The notes: generated from the sequence alone by a model not told the origin. Positions 54,860 through 64,000 are shown, counted from the stretch's first letter. The stretch: DNA of 64,000 nucleotides from Eubacterium sp. (GCA_017619835.1 JAFZRN010000003.1:1-64000); one strand, 5' to 3'. A program made the numbers and translations.

Positions 54860-56728
54860 TTATTCTACCGTTACGCTCTTTGCGAGATTTCTCGGCTTAT
54901 CCACGTCAAGACCCTTGGAAACACTGATATAATATCCGAGAAGCTGAAGCGGGACGACAGCCAGGATTCCCATGAAATGTTCATCTGTTTCGGGGATCGT
55001 AAATGTGAAATCAACCTTATCCATTGCAGCCTCATCATTGATGGTCGTAACGCCCATGAGGTAAGCACCTCTTGCCTTACATTCAACCATGTTGCTGAGA
55101 GTTTTCTCATAGAGATTCTTCTGCGTGAGAACGCCGATAACAAGTGTGCCTTCCTCGATAAGGCTTATGGTTCCGTGTTTAAGCTCTCCTGCAGCGTAAG
55201 CCTCACTATGGATATAGCTTATCTCCTTTAGCTTAAGGCTTCCCTCAAGACTTACCGCATAGTCCATTCCTCTTCCGATAAAGAAGATGTCCTTTGCATT
55301 TGAATACTTGGAAGCAAGCCACTGGATACGTCCGTTCTTGGAGAAGATCTCCTGTATCTTATCCGGAAGAGTCTTAAGGCACTTGATGTAAGATGAATAC
55401 TGATCATCCGTGATCTTGCCGAGAACTTTTGCGAATTTAACCGTAAGAGCATACATCATCATAAGCTGAGCAGTGTATGCCTTGGTAGTTGCAACCGCTA
55501 TCTCAGGACCTGCCTTTGTATAAAGGACACTGTCAGCTTCACGGGCAATGCTGGAGCCTTCTACGTTAACGATAGCGAGCGTTCTTATTCCTTTGTCTTT
55601 AGCGATACGGAGTGCCTCGAGACTGTCAGCCGTCTCTCCGGACTGGGATATGATTATAACCAGAGATTTCGGGCTGCAGAGGATCTTACGATATCTGAAT
55701 TCCGAAGCAAGCTCGACACGAACAGGGATATCGGTCATATCCTCGATTATATACTGTGCATTCATTCCCACATGCCATGCAGAGCCGCAGGCAACTATAT
55801 TAATGGAATCTATTTCTTTTATGACATCATCGGTGAGCCCGGCACTTAGAAAATCGATATCATTTCCCTTTAAAATGCTGTCGATGGTATCTCGAAGTGC
55901 GCTGGGCTGCTCATGGATCTCCTTCATCATGAAGTGCTCATAGCCGTTCTTGGCTGCAGCCTGGGAATCCCATGTGATCTCTTTGCAGGGAATCTCTATC
56001 TCATCACCGTTCAGATCAAAGAAATGCGCCTCACCCGGAAGGATGCGGGCTGACTGGCGGTTTCCGATATAGAAGACATTTCTCGTAAACTTAAGAACCG
56101 CGGGAACATCGGATGCGATAAAGGATTCGCCATCCGAAATTCCGATTATCATGGGGCTGTCTTTTCTTGCAGCATAGATCTCCCCCGGATAATCCTTGAA
56201 CATAAGCACGAGGGCATAGCTTCCGCGGACTCTCATCATCATACGATTTATCGCATCAATGGGGCCCTGCTTATATTTTTTGTAATAATAGTCAACAATC
56301 TTAACTGCCACCTCTGTGTCGGTGTCGCTGTAGAACTCATAGCCATGTCGAAGGAGCTTTTCCTTAAGCTCTTCATAATTCTCTATGATACCGTTATGGA
56401 CACCTATTACGTTGGAGTCCGAATAGTTGATATTGTCGGGGTCGAAGGCGTCACTTACGTGGGGATGCGCGTTTTTCTCATTCGGCTCGCCGTGGGTCGC
56501 CCATCTGGTATGGCCGATTCCGCAGAAACCGGGAAGAGCCTGGCCGTTTTCGGATTTCTCCACAAGGTTTTTCAGCTTGCCCGTAGCTTTCTCGATCCTT
56601 ATCACGCCGTCATTATCAAGGACAGCCATACCGGCCGAATCATATCCACGATATTCAAGCTTTCCGAGACCGTCGAGAAGAACCTCGGCCGCCTGCCTTT
56701 TACCTAAGAATCCAACTATTCCACACAT
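54860..56728 (-). CDS. glmS: Glutamine--fructose-6-phosphate aminotransferase (622 aa)
   Basis: It makes glucosamine-6-P from fructose-6-P and glutamine, the entry to UDP-GlcNAc. Cys2 (MCGIVGFLG) is the glutaminase nucleophile; GHTRWATHGEPNEKNAHPH follows. The two SIS domains carry IISQSGETADSLEAL and GRGMDYAVSLEGSLKLKEI, and the end is KPRNLAKSVTVE. AGGAGG precedes the ATG. The short upstream region has no glmS ribozyme. A palindromic repeat at 56747 lies just upstream. Confidence 0.97.
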   Translation of the reverse strand: MCGIVGFLGKRQAAEVLLDGLGKLEYRGYDSAGMAVLDNDGVIRIEKATGKLKNLVEKSENGQALPGFCGIGHTRWATHGEPNEKNAHPHVSDAFDPDNINYSDSNVIGVHNGIIENYEELKEKLLRHGYEFYSDTDTEVAVKIVDYYYKKYKQGPIDAINRMMMRVRGSYALVLMFKDYPGEIYAARKDSPMIIGISDGESFIASDVPAVLKFTRNVFYIGNRQSARILPGEAHFFDLNGDEIEIPCKEITWDSQAAAKNGYEHFMMKEIHEQPSALRDTIDSILKGNDIDFLSAGLTDDVIKEIDSINIVACGSAWHVGMNAQYIIEDMTDIPVRVELASEFRYRKILCSPKSLVIIISQSGETADSLEALRIAKDKGIRTLAIVNVEGSSIAREADSVLYTKAGPEIAVATTKAYTAQLMMMYALTVKFAKVLGKITDDQYSSYIKCLKTLPDKIQEIFSKNGRIQWLASKYSNAKDIFFIGRGMDYAVSLEGSLKLKEISYIHSEAYAAGELKHGTISLIEEGTLVIGVLTQKNLYEKTLSNMVECKARGAYLMGVTTINDEAAMDKVDFTFTIPETDEHFMGILAVVPLQLLGYYISVSKGLDVDKPRNLAKSVTVE

Positions 56729-56746
56729 AATCTAGACCTCCTAAAT

Positions 56747-56782
56747 GTGAACTTTTTGTGTCCGGGGTCTGACCCCGTTCAC
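56747..56782. repeat. Palindromic intergenic repeat with GGGGTCTGACCCC core
   Basis: GTGAAC and GTTCAC bracket a GGGGTC-TGACCCC palindrome. It resembles the repeat at 22126 in layout: an outer arm, a G4/C4 core and a short loop. Confidence 0.6.
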
Positions 56783-56788
56783 AAAAGA

Positions 56789-56821
56789 AGGCACTTCGAG
56801 CCCGAAACCCCGAAGCGCCTT
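56789..56821 (-). terminator. Terminator of the lipoprotein gene
   Basis: AAGGCGCTTCG and CGAAGTGCCTT pair across 12 bp, followed by CTTTTG on the minus strand, 6 bp after the stop. Confidence 0.65.
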
Positions 56822-56826
56822 TGCTT

Positions 56827-57516
56827 CTAATCCTCTACGGCATCACCTATGGTGGCCGCTTCTACCTTAGTGGCAAGTATTGCCATGTCAATGTTTCTTA
56901 AATCTTCATTACCGATATAGTAGGTATCCTCGGATGTGATTATCCTGACCTTAACTGTCTCGGCATCTCTGTACTCTATCTCGCTTACCGCTCCCGCAAG
57001 GATTCCTATTATACCGCTGGCGAATTCATACTCGTATTCTTCCTTGGTATAATTGTTATAGGTCCCCTTCGCAACTTCGTCATTGAAGTTCTCGATATAT
57101 TCATAGACCTCCTGATTGGTCTGGTTCAGGATGTCTATGGGCTGGATGGATACATCCACATAGTAGATATTGTTATCCTTGTAGGTTTCACCCACCGTGA
57201 ATTTCGCCTTACCATATATCTGCTTTGCAAGGTCGACCATAGCAGGTGCGAGCTCCTCGTTACCCGATATATCCAGAGTATAATATTCGGAAAGGTTATC
57301 TGCAAGCCTTGTTACATTCTGCAGATAGAGAGCCTCTGCATCACCCTCATCGGCGCCGGTCAGCTTTACATACTCACTGGTCCTGCCGAGATAATTAGCC
57401 GTTATCAGGCTCTTTACATAGGCGGAATAGTGAGAGCTGCTGCCCGAGCATGAGGTAAGGGAAATGATCAGGATAAACGAGAGTAATAATGCTGTTGTCT
57501 TTTTCAGTGATCTCAA
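56827..57516 (-). CDS. Lipoprotein of unknown function (229 aa)
   Basis: A lipoprotein signal peptide ends in the lipobox LTSCSG at residues 20-25. The rest is a mostly helical then beta domain (about 30-229: YSAYVKSLITANYLGRTSEY, TVKVRIITSEDTYY). The start is TTG with GAGGA 7 bp upstream. It lies 18 bp after metG and probably shares its transcript. I do not recognise the family. Confidence 0.75.
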   Translation of the reverse strand: MRSLKKTTALLLSFILIISLTSCSGSSSHYSAYVKSLITANYLGRTSEYVKLTGADEGDAEALYLQNVTRLADNLSEYYTLDISGNEELAPAMVDLAKQIYGKAKFTVGETYKDNNIYYVDVSIQPIDILNQTNQEVYEYIENFNDEVAKGTYNNYTKEEYEYEFASGIIGILAGAVSEIEYRDAETVKVRIITSEDTYYIGNEDLRNIDMAILATKVEAATIGDAVED

Positions 57517-57534
57517 TTTTTTTCCTCAAAAATC

Positions 57535-59538
57535 TTAACTTATTAATGAGCCTGCCGGAACATCCTTATCGGCTGTGAGGAGTGCGAGACGACCCTCGTC
57601 ATCCTCTGCGCAGAGAAGCATACCCTCTGATACTATGCCTGCAAGCTTGGCAGGTTCAAGGTTTGTGATGACAACAACCTTCTTTCCTACCATATCTTCT
57701 GCGGAATAATAGCTCTTGATTCCGGATACGATCTGAAGTGTCTTTCCGGAAACCTTAACCTGTGAGCAGAGAAGCTTCTTGGAATTCGGAACCTCAACAC
57801 ATGAGAGAACCTCACCGATCTGAAGCTGCAGCTTATCAAAATCATCGATCGTAAGAAGAGCCTTCTGATAAACCTCGAGCTTTGTGGGCTCTACTCTTTC
57901 TTCCTTAGCCTTGGCTTCTGCCTTCTTCTTCTCAACCTCGGGATCAATGATGATCTCTTCCTTTGAAGGGAAGCGCTTCTCGATCTCATCGAGCATCTCA
58001 TTTACATCTATTCTTGCAAAAAGGATCTCGGGTGAATCCGTTACCTTGTTGCCTGAAGGATAAAGTCCGAACTGACCAAGCTCGATAACCGTTCTCTTCT
58101 CGGTATTCAGCTGCTCAAGGATCCTTGCGGATGTTTCGGGCATGAAGGATTCAAGAAGTGAAGCACCGACAGTGATGCTCTCAACGAGGTTATAAAGAAC
58201 CTCATTAAGCCTCTGCTCCTTACCCTCTTCCTTGGCAAGTGCCCATGGCATTGTCTCGTCGATATATTTGTTGCATCTCTTGAAGAGATTGAATATCTCG
58301 GTTATGGCATCTGCAACACGGAGCTTATCCATGCAGATATTTACATTGAGTCTGGTCTCGCTGACAACCTTCTTCAGGTCATCGTCAACTTCTTCGGTCA
58401 CACCTGTTCTTGTAACGACGCCATCGAAATACTTGTTGGACATGGAGATTGTCCTGTTAACAAGGTTTCCGAGTGTGTTGGCAAGATCGGAATTAACGCG
58501 CTCTATAAGAAGCTCCCATGATACAACGCCGTCATTTTCAAATGGCATCTCATGAAGCAGGAAATATCTGACTGCGTCTACGCCGAAGAGGTCAACCATA
58601 TCGTCGGCATATAATACATTACCACGGGATTTACTCATTTTGCCATCACTCTGGAGAAGCCATGGATGTCCGAATATCTGCTTCGGAAGCGGAATATCCA
58701 GAGCCATGAGCATGATCGGCCAGTAAATGGTATGGAATCTTAAGATGTCCTTACCTATCAGATGAAGGTCTGCCGGCCAGTACTTCTTGAAGAGTTCGCC
58801 ATGATTACCGTCTGCATCATAGCCAAGTCCTGTGATATAGTTCGAAAGAGCATCGATCCATACATAAACCACGTGCTTCGGATCAAAGTCAACGGGGATT
58901 CCCCATTTAAATGATGTCCTTGAAACGCAGAGGTCCTGAAGACCCGGCTTAAGGAATGTATTGACCATCTCGTTCTTACGTGATTCCGGCTGGATAAATT
59001 CCGGATGATCCTCGATATATTTGATAAGCCTTGGAGCATATTTGCTCATCTTAAAGAAATATGCCTCCTCGGAAGCTTCCTTTACGGGTCTTCCGCAGTC
59101 AGGGCAGCAGCCGTCAACCAGCTGTGACTGGGTCCAGAAGGACTCACATGGTGTACAGTAAAGTCCGTTATAAGATCCCTTGTAGATATCTCCCTGATCA
59201 TAAAGCTTTTTGAAAATCTTCTGAATCTGTTTCTCATGATCTTCATCGGTTGTTCTGATGAACTTGTCATAGGATGTATTCATCAGGTCCCAGATCCTCT
59301 TGATCTCAGTTGCCTTCTCGTCAACGAACTCCTTCGGAGTGTTGAGCTCCTCGAAAGCCTTGGTCTCGATCTTCTGGCCGTGCTCGTCTGTTCCCGTCTG
59401 GAAGCGGACATCATAGCCGATGAATCTCTTGTATCTTGCGATACTGTCTGCTAGTACGATCTCGTAAGTGTTGCCTATATGAGGCTTTCCTGAAGCATAG
59501 GCAATTGCAGTTGTGATGTAATAAGGTGTTTTTGCCAT
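57535..59538 (-). CDS. metG: Methionyl-tRNA synthetase (667 aa)
   Basis: This is a class I synthetase. The HIGH motif appears as KPHIGNTYE and KMSKS as SDGKMSKSRGN. A single zinc knuckle (CTPCESFWTQ, then CCPDCG) lies near residue 125. The C-terminal 110 residues are a tRNA-binding OB domain (LQLQIGEVLSCVEVPNSKKL, GKKVVVITNLEPAKLAGIVS), the dimerising form of many Gram-positives. GGAAG precedes the ATG. No T-box is seen upstream. Confidence 0.97.
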   Translation of the reverse strand: MAKTPYYITTAIAYASGKPHIGNTYEIVLADSIARYKRFIGYDVRFQTGTDEHGQKIETKAFEELNTPKEFVDEKATEIKRIWDLMNTSYDKFIRTTDEDHEKQIQKIFKKLYDQGDIYKGSYNGLYCTPCESFWTQSQLVDGCCPDCGRPVKEASEEAYFFKMSKYAPRLIKYIEDHPEFIQPESRKNEMVNTFLKPGLQDLCVSRTSFKWGIPVDFDPKHVVYVWIDALSNYITGLGYDADGNHGELFKKYWPADLHLIGKDILRFHTIYWPIMLMALDIPLPKQIFGHPWLLQSDGKMSKSRGNVLYADDMVDLFGVDAVRYFLLHEMPFENDGVVSWELLIERVNSDLANTLGNLVNRTISMSNKYFDGVVTRTGVTEEVDDDLKKVVSETRLNVNICMDKLRVADAITEIFNLFKRCNKYIDETMPWALAKEEGKEQRLNEVLYNLVESITVGASLLESFMPETSARILEQLNTEKRTVIELGQFGLYPSGNKVTDSPEILFARIDVNEMLDEIEKRFPSKEEIIIDPEVEKKKAEAKAKEERVEPTKLEVYQKALLTIDDFDKLQLQIGEVLSCVEVPNSKKLLCSQVKVSGKTLQIVSGIKSYYSAEDMVGKKVVVITNLEPAKLAGIVSEGMLLCAEDDEGRLALLTADKDVPAGSLIS

Positions 59539-59668
59539 TTTCTCTTCTTCCTTTCGCTTTTTTATTCAGCACTTTGTAATTAAGCTAATGGAACTTTTAT
59601 ATACAAAGTCGAAGCATAACAAAGCGCTTGTGGTGTATTTTAGCACATTTGGTCTTTTGTGTAAAATG

Positions 59669-59692
59669 AAAAACACCCTGACGGGTGTTTTT
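59669..59692 (-). terminator. Terminator of murA
   Basis: AAAAACACCC-GTCA-GGGTGTTTTT, a perfect stem ending in T5, directly after the stop codon. Confidence 0.85.
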
Positions 59693-59693
59693 C

Positions 59694-60992
59694 CTAAACT
59701 GCTCTCAGTTTCATTCTCTGGACTTCTGCTTCGTCCTTCGCGATGATCATGTCACCGCCGAGAGCTCTTATCTTTTCATCAAAGTCTTCATATCCACGTT
59801 TTATGTACTGAATATCTTCAATGGTGCTTACTCCGTTAGCACAGAGAGCTGCAATTACGAGTGCTGCTCCTGCTCTTAAGTCGGATGCAACAAGTCTTGC
59901 TCCGCTGTAGCTCTTGGTACCGGATATGATAGCCGAATTACCTTCCACTCTTATCTTCGCTCCCATACGGGCAAGCTCTGCCACATATCTGAAGCGGTTC
60001 TCGAAGATGCTCTCTGTTACGATGCTTGTTCCGTTTGAAAGAGCAAGTATCGCAGACATCTGAGCCTGCATATCAGTCGGGAATCCGGGGTAAGGAAGAG
60101 TCTTTATCTGTGTAGACTTAAGATCTCCGTCTGCCATGACTCTGACCGAATCATCATATTCTATAACATGCGCACCCATTTCCACCAGCTTTGATGATAT
60201 AGCCTCAAGGTGCTTGGGGATTACATTCTTAATGAGCACATTTCCACGTGTTCCGACTGCCATTGCCATAAATGTGCCGGCCTCGATCTGATCCGGAATG
60301 ATGGAATACTCAGCGCCGTGAAGCTTCTCAACTCCGCGGACTCTTATAACATCGGTACCTGCACCCTTGATGTTGGCTCCCATTGTATTGAGGAAGTTGG
60401 CAACGTCAACTATGTGAGGTTCCTTAGCTGCATTTTCGATCGTGGTCTTACCGGGAGAAAGTGATGCTGCCATCATGATATTGATGGTTGCTCCTACTGA
60501 CACGGTATCAAGATAAATGTGCGCACCGCGGAGCTCCTCTGCTTCAGCTACAATGCTTCCGCCGGGAACTATCTCGGTCTTTGCACCCAGTTTCTCGAAT
60601 CCCTTGATGTGAAGATCGATAGGACGGGCTCCTATGTCACAGCCACCGGGAAGAGCGACATTTGCATACTTATGCTTTCCGAGAAGGGCTCCTATCAGAT
60701 AATAGGAAGCTCTGATCTTACGGATATACTCATCATCTACGGGCTGTCTCTCACGGATGCCTTTTCCGCAGATAACTACAGTATGCCTGTCCTTATATTC
60801 AACCGTAGCTCCGATATTCTCGATAGCCTTAAGAAGCGTACGTGTATCGGAAACATAAGGTACATTCTCTATTAAAACTTTTTCATCAGTCATTACTGCT
60901 GCTGCAAGGATACCAAGTGCGGCATTCTTAGCGCCTGCTATAACAACCTCTCCCTCAAGAGGCTTACCACCTCTTATAACATATTGTTCCAT
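59694..60992 (-). CDS. murA: UDP-GlcNAc 1-carboxyvinyltransferase MurA (432 aa)
   Basis: It performs the first committed step of peptidoglycan synthesis. GGKPLEGEVVIAGAKNAALG starts the protein. The active Cys lies in LPGGCDIGARPIDLH, so the fosfomycin-sensitive residue is kept. GYPTDMQ-like FPTDMQAQMSA and RFRYVAELARMGA are further signatures. The ribosome binding site is weak. Upstream are the promoter at 61071-61099 and paired TTTACGTAA words. Confidence 0.96.
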   Translation of the reverse strand: MEQYVIRGGKPLEGEVVIAGAKNAALGILAAAVMTDEKVLIENVPYVSDTRTLLKAIENIGATVEYKDRHTVVICGKGIRERQPVDDEYIRKIRASYYLIGALLGKHKYANVALPGGCDIGARPIDLHIKGFEKLGAKTEIVPGGSIVAEAEELRGAHIYLDTVSVGATINIMMAASLSPGKTTIENAAKEPHIVDVANFLNTMGANIKGAGTDVIRVRGVEKLHGAEYSIIPDQIEAGTFMAMAVGTRGNVLIKNVIPKHLEAISSKLVEMGAHVIEYDDSVRVMADGDLKSTQIKTLPYPGFPTDMQAQMSAILALSNGTSIVTESIFENRFRYVAELARMGAKIRVEGNSAIISGTKSYSGARLVASDLRAGAALVIAALCANGVSTIEDIQYIKRGYEDFDEKIRALGGDMIIAKDEAEVQRMKLRAV

Positions 60993-61029
60993 AATAGAAT
61001 AATCTTTCTGATTACTTTATTTTTTGTTG

Positions 61030-61053
61030 GTTTACGTAACGCAGTTTACGTAA
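61030..61053 (-). promoter_or_regulatory. Paired TTACGTAA sites in the murA leader
   Basis: GTTTACGTAA occurs at 61030-61039 and 61044-61053, 14 bp apart, each with a palindromic TTACGTAA core. They lie about 18-40 bp downstream of the -10, so a repressor bound there could block transcription. Confidence 0.35.
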
Positions 61054-61070
61054 TGTTATACAACTTCATA

Positions 61071-61099
61071 ATTATAGCACAAATTTTCAATTTGTAAAT
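61071..61099 (-). promoter_or_regulatory. Promoter of murA
   Basis: TTTACA (61099-61094), a 17-bp spacer and TATAAT (61076-61071) on the minus strand, in a very AT-rich stretch with several ACAAATTTGT-like dyads. Confidence 0.65.
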
Positions 61100-61117
61100 A
61101 CAAATATTACAAATTTG

Positions 61118-62785
61118 TTACAAATTGTCAATATTTTCCGCAATTTTTGTGGGAGAATACATGATAAGACGCACCATAACGCCCGCAAGAACCATGAAAA
61201 GGACGACATAATATACTGTGATCGGTAACTTAACAATCTCGTAAAGAATTATCCCGAGCAGGGCAACCACAAATGCGATGACCATCATGATAGCCATATT
61301 GAAGAATGTATTGAGATTTCCACGGAGTGCGCTGTATTCGTCGTCCCACTCCACGTAGGGCGAAACACTGTCAAGCAGCATTCCGATGAAGATTGCGATG
61401 ACATGTGCCATCAGCATGAGGCCTGCGAAAAGAAGGCAGGTGCTGACGGAAGTCTTCATATATATACATATGATTATATTTGTAAGAAGCAGCATCGGAT
61501 ATGTGAACAGGATGCAGACATCGAACTTTGCCATGATCTGTGTTGAGTAAGGAACCGGGATGAACTTTAAGAGGCTCAGGTGCTGCCCTTCTCTTGTAAA
61601 TGCCGTCGAAGCAAGTGAATTAAGTGCCGTCGCGATAAATGCGATGGAAAGCATTACGATCACAAGGATCATGTCTGCCCGTTCCTTGCCGGAAGAATAC
61701 ATTTCCATGAAAAGCGCGATAGCGCCCTTATTCTTTGTAAAATGAAACAGCAGAAATGCGCCGACCGGCCAGAGCACGTTGATATATGCACAGTTGCCCG
61801 AAAATGCTTTGGTACGCAGGATCACGCGGATCTCCTTTTTAAGGCATGCGAGATGCTGTGACTCAAGCCTGATATCCTTTGCTCCGATCCTTGCTTTTTT
61901 TGAGGAGCCGAGGGATGCTGCAGTGTAAAGCCCCTTCTGGTAGAGGGCTTTTCCTATGAAGTAAAGAACTGCGAGCAGGAAAGCATTTCCTACTATATAT
62001 AGTAGCAGGTAAAGGATGCTGCTGTCGCTGATCGCTTTTGTGAGCCAGGGTACCGGGAAGAATACGACGTTCAGGGTTCTGAGCAGCGAGTTCTGTCCGC
62101 TTCCCAGTGACTCGACATAGTTCTCCATATTGACTTCGCCGATTCCTCTTAAGGAAAATACAAAAAGGGCTGCGAAGATAAGAAGGAAAACTGTTGATAA
62201 TCTATAGAAGATTCCCGTACTTTTAACGCCGCTCAGGGCTGCCATCAGGATGATACTGAATATCGCGCAGTAGATCATCGGAACCATCGGGATCAACGCT
62301 ACTCCGAGGATCGACGAGATAAGGCCGATCGGGTTAAGTGCCTTAAGCGCGCCGAGATTACGGCCTATCGCAAGGAAATATCCGACAAAGACAGCGATCA
62401 GGACTAAAAATTCCATAACGCTTTCTGCGAGATATGCATAAAGGAATTTTGCCATCATAAGGTGGTGCGTCGGGATCGGGAGCGTTACGAAATGTTCTCT
62501 GTCCGACGAGAAGAAAAGGATACTGAAGATCACCAGTATTCCGAATATCATTGAGAATGCAGAGAGAATCTGCAGCTCAAAAAGAATGCCTCCGCTGGGG
62601 CTTCCTGCTTCGAGCAGCGCCTCAGTCATGACATAGCTGATGAAGCCGACGATCACGGTGCACGGGATCATGATCCCGAAGGCCGCTATCGCAGCGAGTA
62701 CTTTATATAAAGTTCTATCCGGCATCTGCATCTCGGTATTCTTCGAGAGGATGCGGGTAAGGGATGTAATCTTTTTTATATTCAT
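61118..62785 (-). CDS. ABC-2-type exporter permease (555 aa)
   Basis: About twelve hydrophobic helices with a cytoplasmic N-terminus and a central loop (near residues 290-320, SSKKARIGAKDIRL). The layout fits two fused six-helix halves of a putative ABC exporter permease. It lies 9 bp after the ATPase gene and forms a transporter with it. The start follows GTAGGTATTAAGT and is not strongly marked. Substrate unknown. Confidence 0.85.
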   Translation of the reverse strand: MNIKKITSLTRILSKNTEMQMPDRTLYKVLAAIAAFGIMIPCTVIVGFISYVMTEALLEAGSPSGGILFELQILSAFSMIFGILVIFSILFFSSDREHFVTLPIPTHHLMMAKFLYAYLAESVMEFLVLIAVFVGYFLAIGRNLGALKALNPIGLISSILGVALIPMVPMIYCAIFSIILMAALSGVKSTGIFYRLSTVFLLIFAALFVFSLRGIGEVNMENYVESLGSGQNSLLRTLNVVFFPVPWLTKAISDSSILYLLLYIVGNAFLLAVLYFIGKALYQKGLYTAASLGSSKKARIGAKDIRLESQHLACLKKEIRVILRTKAFSGNCAYINVLWPVGAFLLFHFTKNKGAIALFMEMYSSGKERADMILVIVMLSIAFIATALNSLASTAFTREGQHLSLLKFIPVPYSTQIMAKFDVCILFTYPMLLLTNIIICIYMKTSVSTCLLFAGLMLMAHVIAIFIGMLLDSVSPYVEWDDEYSALRGNLNTFFNMAIMMVIAFVVALLGIILYEIVKLPITVYYVVLFMVLAGVMVRLIMYSPTKIAENIDNL

Positions 62786-62794
62786 ACTTAATAC

Positions 62795-63520
62795 CTACTG
62801 CTTTTCTCCGACCATTTCGATGAAAATGGCTTCGAGGTCTTTACCGGGGTTCTGGGCTGCGAGATCTTCGACAGTTCCCTGATAAAGATTCTTTCCGTGA
62901 TTGATTATCATGATCCTGTCGCAGAGCTTCTCTGCTACTTCCAGGACATGTGTGGAGAAAAGGACGGCATTTCCCTTGGCGGCATGTTCCTTCATCATCT
63001 GCTTTAATTCGAAGGCAGCCGTGGGATCGAGTCCCGTCATGGGCTCATCAAGGATCCATGCGGGCGGGTTATGGATGAGCGCCGCAATGACCATGGTCTT
63101 CTGGCGCATACCATGAGAGAACTCCTTCATCGGGCGTCCGAGCGAGTCCTTGAGACCGAATCTCTCAGCCAGCTCATTTATCCTGCCCTCGCGGGAGTCC
63201 ATGGGAACCTTGTAGAGGTTCGCGATGTAATTGATATATTCTATTCCTGTAAGCTGAAGAAGGATATCGGGATTATCGGCAACGTAGGCAAAGCTCTCCT
63301 TTGCCTTGATCGGCTCATCCACGATATCAAAGCCATTTATAGTGGCTTTACCCTCGGTGGGCTTTAAGATTCCGGTCAGCATTTTAATGCAGGTAGTCTT
63401 GCCTGCTCCATTGGGACCGGCGAATCCTACTATCTCTCCGGGTTTAATTTCAAAGGAGAGATCATCCACCGCTTTGAAATCTTTTCCGTATACCATTGAA
63501 AGATTTTCAGCTTTTATCAT
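62795..63520 (-). CDS. ABC transporter ATP-binding protein (241 aa)
   Basis: Walker A is GFAGPNGAGKTTCIKML, the signature loop is EFSHGMRQKTMVIAAL (SHGMR in place of LSGGQ, common in ABC-2 exporters) and Walker B is AWILDEPMTGLDP. The switch His is in FSTHVLEVAEKL. GAAAGG precedes the ATG. It pairs with the permease downstream. Confidence 0.95.
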   Translation of the reverse strand: MIKAENLSMVYGKDFKAVDDLSFEIKPGEIVGFAGPNGAGKTTCIKMLTGILKPTEGKATINGFDIVDEPIKAKESFAYVADNPDILLQLTGIEYINYIANLYKVPMDSREGRINELAERFGLKDSLGRPMKEFSHGMRQKTMVIAALIHNPPAWILDEPMTGLDPTAAFELKQMMKEHAAKGNAVLFSTHVLEVAEKLCDRIMIINHGKNLYQGTVEDLAAQNPGKDLEAIFIEMVGEKQ

Positions 63521-63562
63521 GTTTTTGTTACCTTTCTTTAAAACTTCCGAAAGTCAGGTCTT

Positions 63563-63979
63563 TTACTTATCTGCTTCGCAATACTCACATCTGTAGATCC
63601 TCTTCTCGGGATCGGTCAGATTGAAAATGTGTGGGATGTTCGGCTCGATCGCTGTTATGCAGCGGGGATTCTTGCATTTCTTGATATTGATGAGACGCTT
63701 GGGAAGCGCAACCTTCTTCTTCTCGATCGTAACTCCGTCCTTGATGATGCTGACTGTCACGCCCGGATCGATGTAGCCGATGACATCGAGGTTGATATCA
63801 TACTCATCTTTATCTACCTTTATTATATCCTTTTTGCCCATCTTCTGTGACTTTACATTTTGCATCATTGCGACGCTGCAGTCAAGCTTATCCAGGCCGA
63901 GGTCGTAATAAATCTTCATTGCATTCCCGGCGGTGATGTGGTCGAGAACTATTCCGTTCTGAATACTATCTATCTTCAT
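63563..63979 (-). CDS. pyrI: Aspartate carbamoyltransferase regulatory subunit PyrI (138 aa)
   Basis: It binds nucleotides and controls PyrB in pyrimidine synthesis. The N-terminal allosteric domain starts IQNGIVLDHITAGNAMKIYY. The zinc site is CKNPRCIT and CEYC, four Cys as in E. coli. AAGGAAG precedes the ATG. pyrB would be expected upstream, beyond the right edge of the window. Confidence 0.95.
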   Translation of the reverse strand: MKIDSIQNGIVLDHITAGNAMKIYYDLGLDKLDCSVAMMQNVKSQKMGKKDIIKVDKDEYDINLDVIGYIDPGVTVSIIKDGVTIEKKKVALPKRLINIKKCKNPRCITAIEPNIPHIFNLTDPEKRIYRCEYCEADK

Positions 63980-64000
63980 AATCTCTTCCTTTCTTATACA

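Noticed and set aside
56729..56826. glmS ribozyme upstream of glmS
   Set aside because: The leader is under 100 bp and has none of the conserved core sequence; it holds a palindromic repeat and a terminator.
59539..59693. T-box leader for metG
   Set aside because: Too short, with no T-box sequence or antiterminator pair; only the murA terminator and a promoter-sized gap.

Overview
The window looks like chromosome from an anaerobic Gram-positive member of the Lachnospiraceae (Butyrivibrio/Pseudobutyrivibrio-like). The basis is gene content and style: BspA-type leucine-rich surface proteins, Lys-rich FN3/BIG2 C-termini, a large Gram-positive SRP RNA with an Alu domain, a free-standing PyrI, a Gram-positive RND exporter with a helical insertion, and AGGAGG-type ribosome binding sites. 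Genus assignment is inference. No prophage, CRISPR array, tRNA or rRNA was seen.

Region 1-13.9 kb is an accessory surface-protein island. Four secreted proteins and one partial, frameshifted giant repeat protein lie on the minus strand. Three of them (2633-3526, 7103-9280, 9465-12284) end in the same FN3 + BIG2 module. The 1031-aa beta-helix protein lacks it. The upstream regions of the genes starting at 2444 and 9280 are near-duplicates carrying TTGACA/TTGTCAA inverted repeats, and a related palindrome lies between the 939-aa surface protein and a divergent double-HTH regulator (12439-13857). This suggests a local regulon. A ~410-bp non-coding element with inverted ends and a strongly structured RNA candidate separates two of the surface genes.

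Region 14-34.7 kb is mostly housekeeping. It holds the operon dnaX-ybaB-recR-pfkA-(914-aa membrane-anchored protein), a four-hairpin element in front of dnaX, an ICMT-like methyltransferase, cinA/pncC, an RND exporter, phosphoglucomutase, murG, an HD hydrolase, SRP RNA, a secreted transglutaminase-like protein, and rsmA-tadA-tatD with overlapping ends.

Region 34.8-48.5 kb has a 1467-aa BspA-like surface protein, then plus-strand genes (aminotransferase, malQ, plsC, a basic membrane-anchored protein, a CPBP protease) converging on recD2-comF-ddl.

Region 48.6-61 kb is envelope and amino-sugar metabolism: glmS, then nagB - GlmU-acetyltransferase-like protein - glmM - Cys-patterned coiled coil - PocR/GAF/PAS sensor - mreB, followed by a lipoprotein, metG and murA. 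The window closes with an ABC-2 exporter pair and pyrI. Fructose-6-P and glucosamine-6-P interconversion, GlcNAc-1-P formation, MurA/MurG/Ddl and MreB together make this a cell-wall-precursor-rich stretch.
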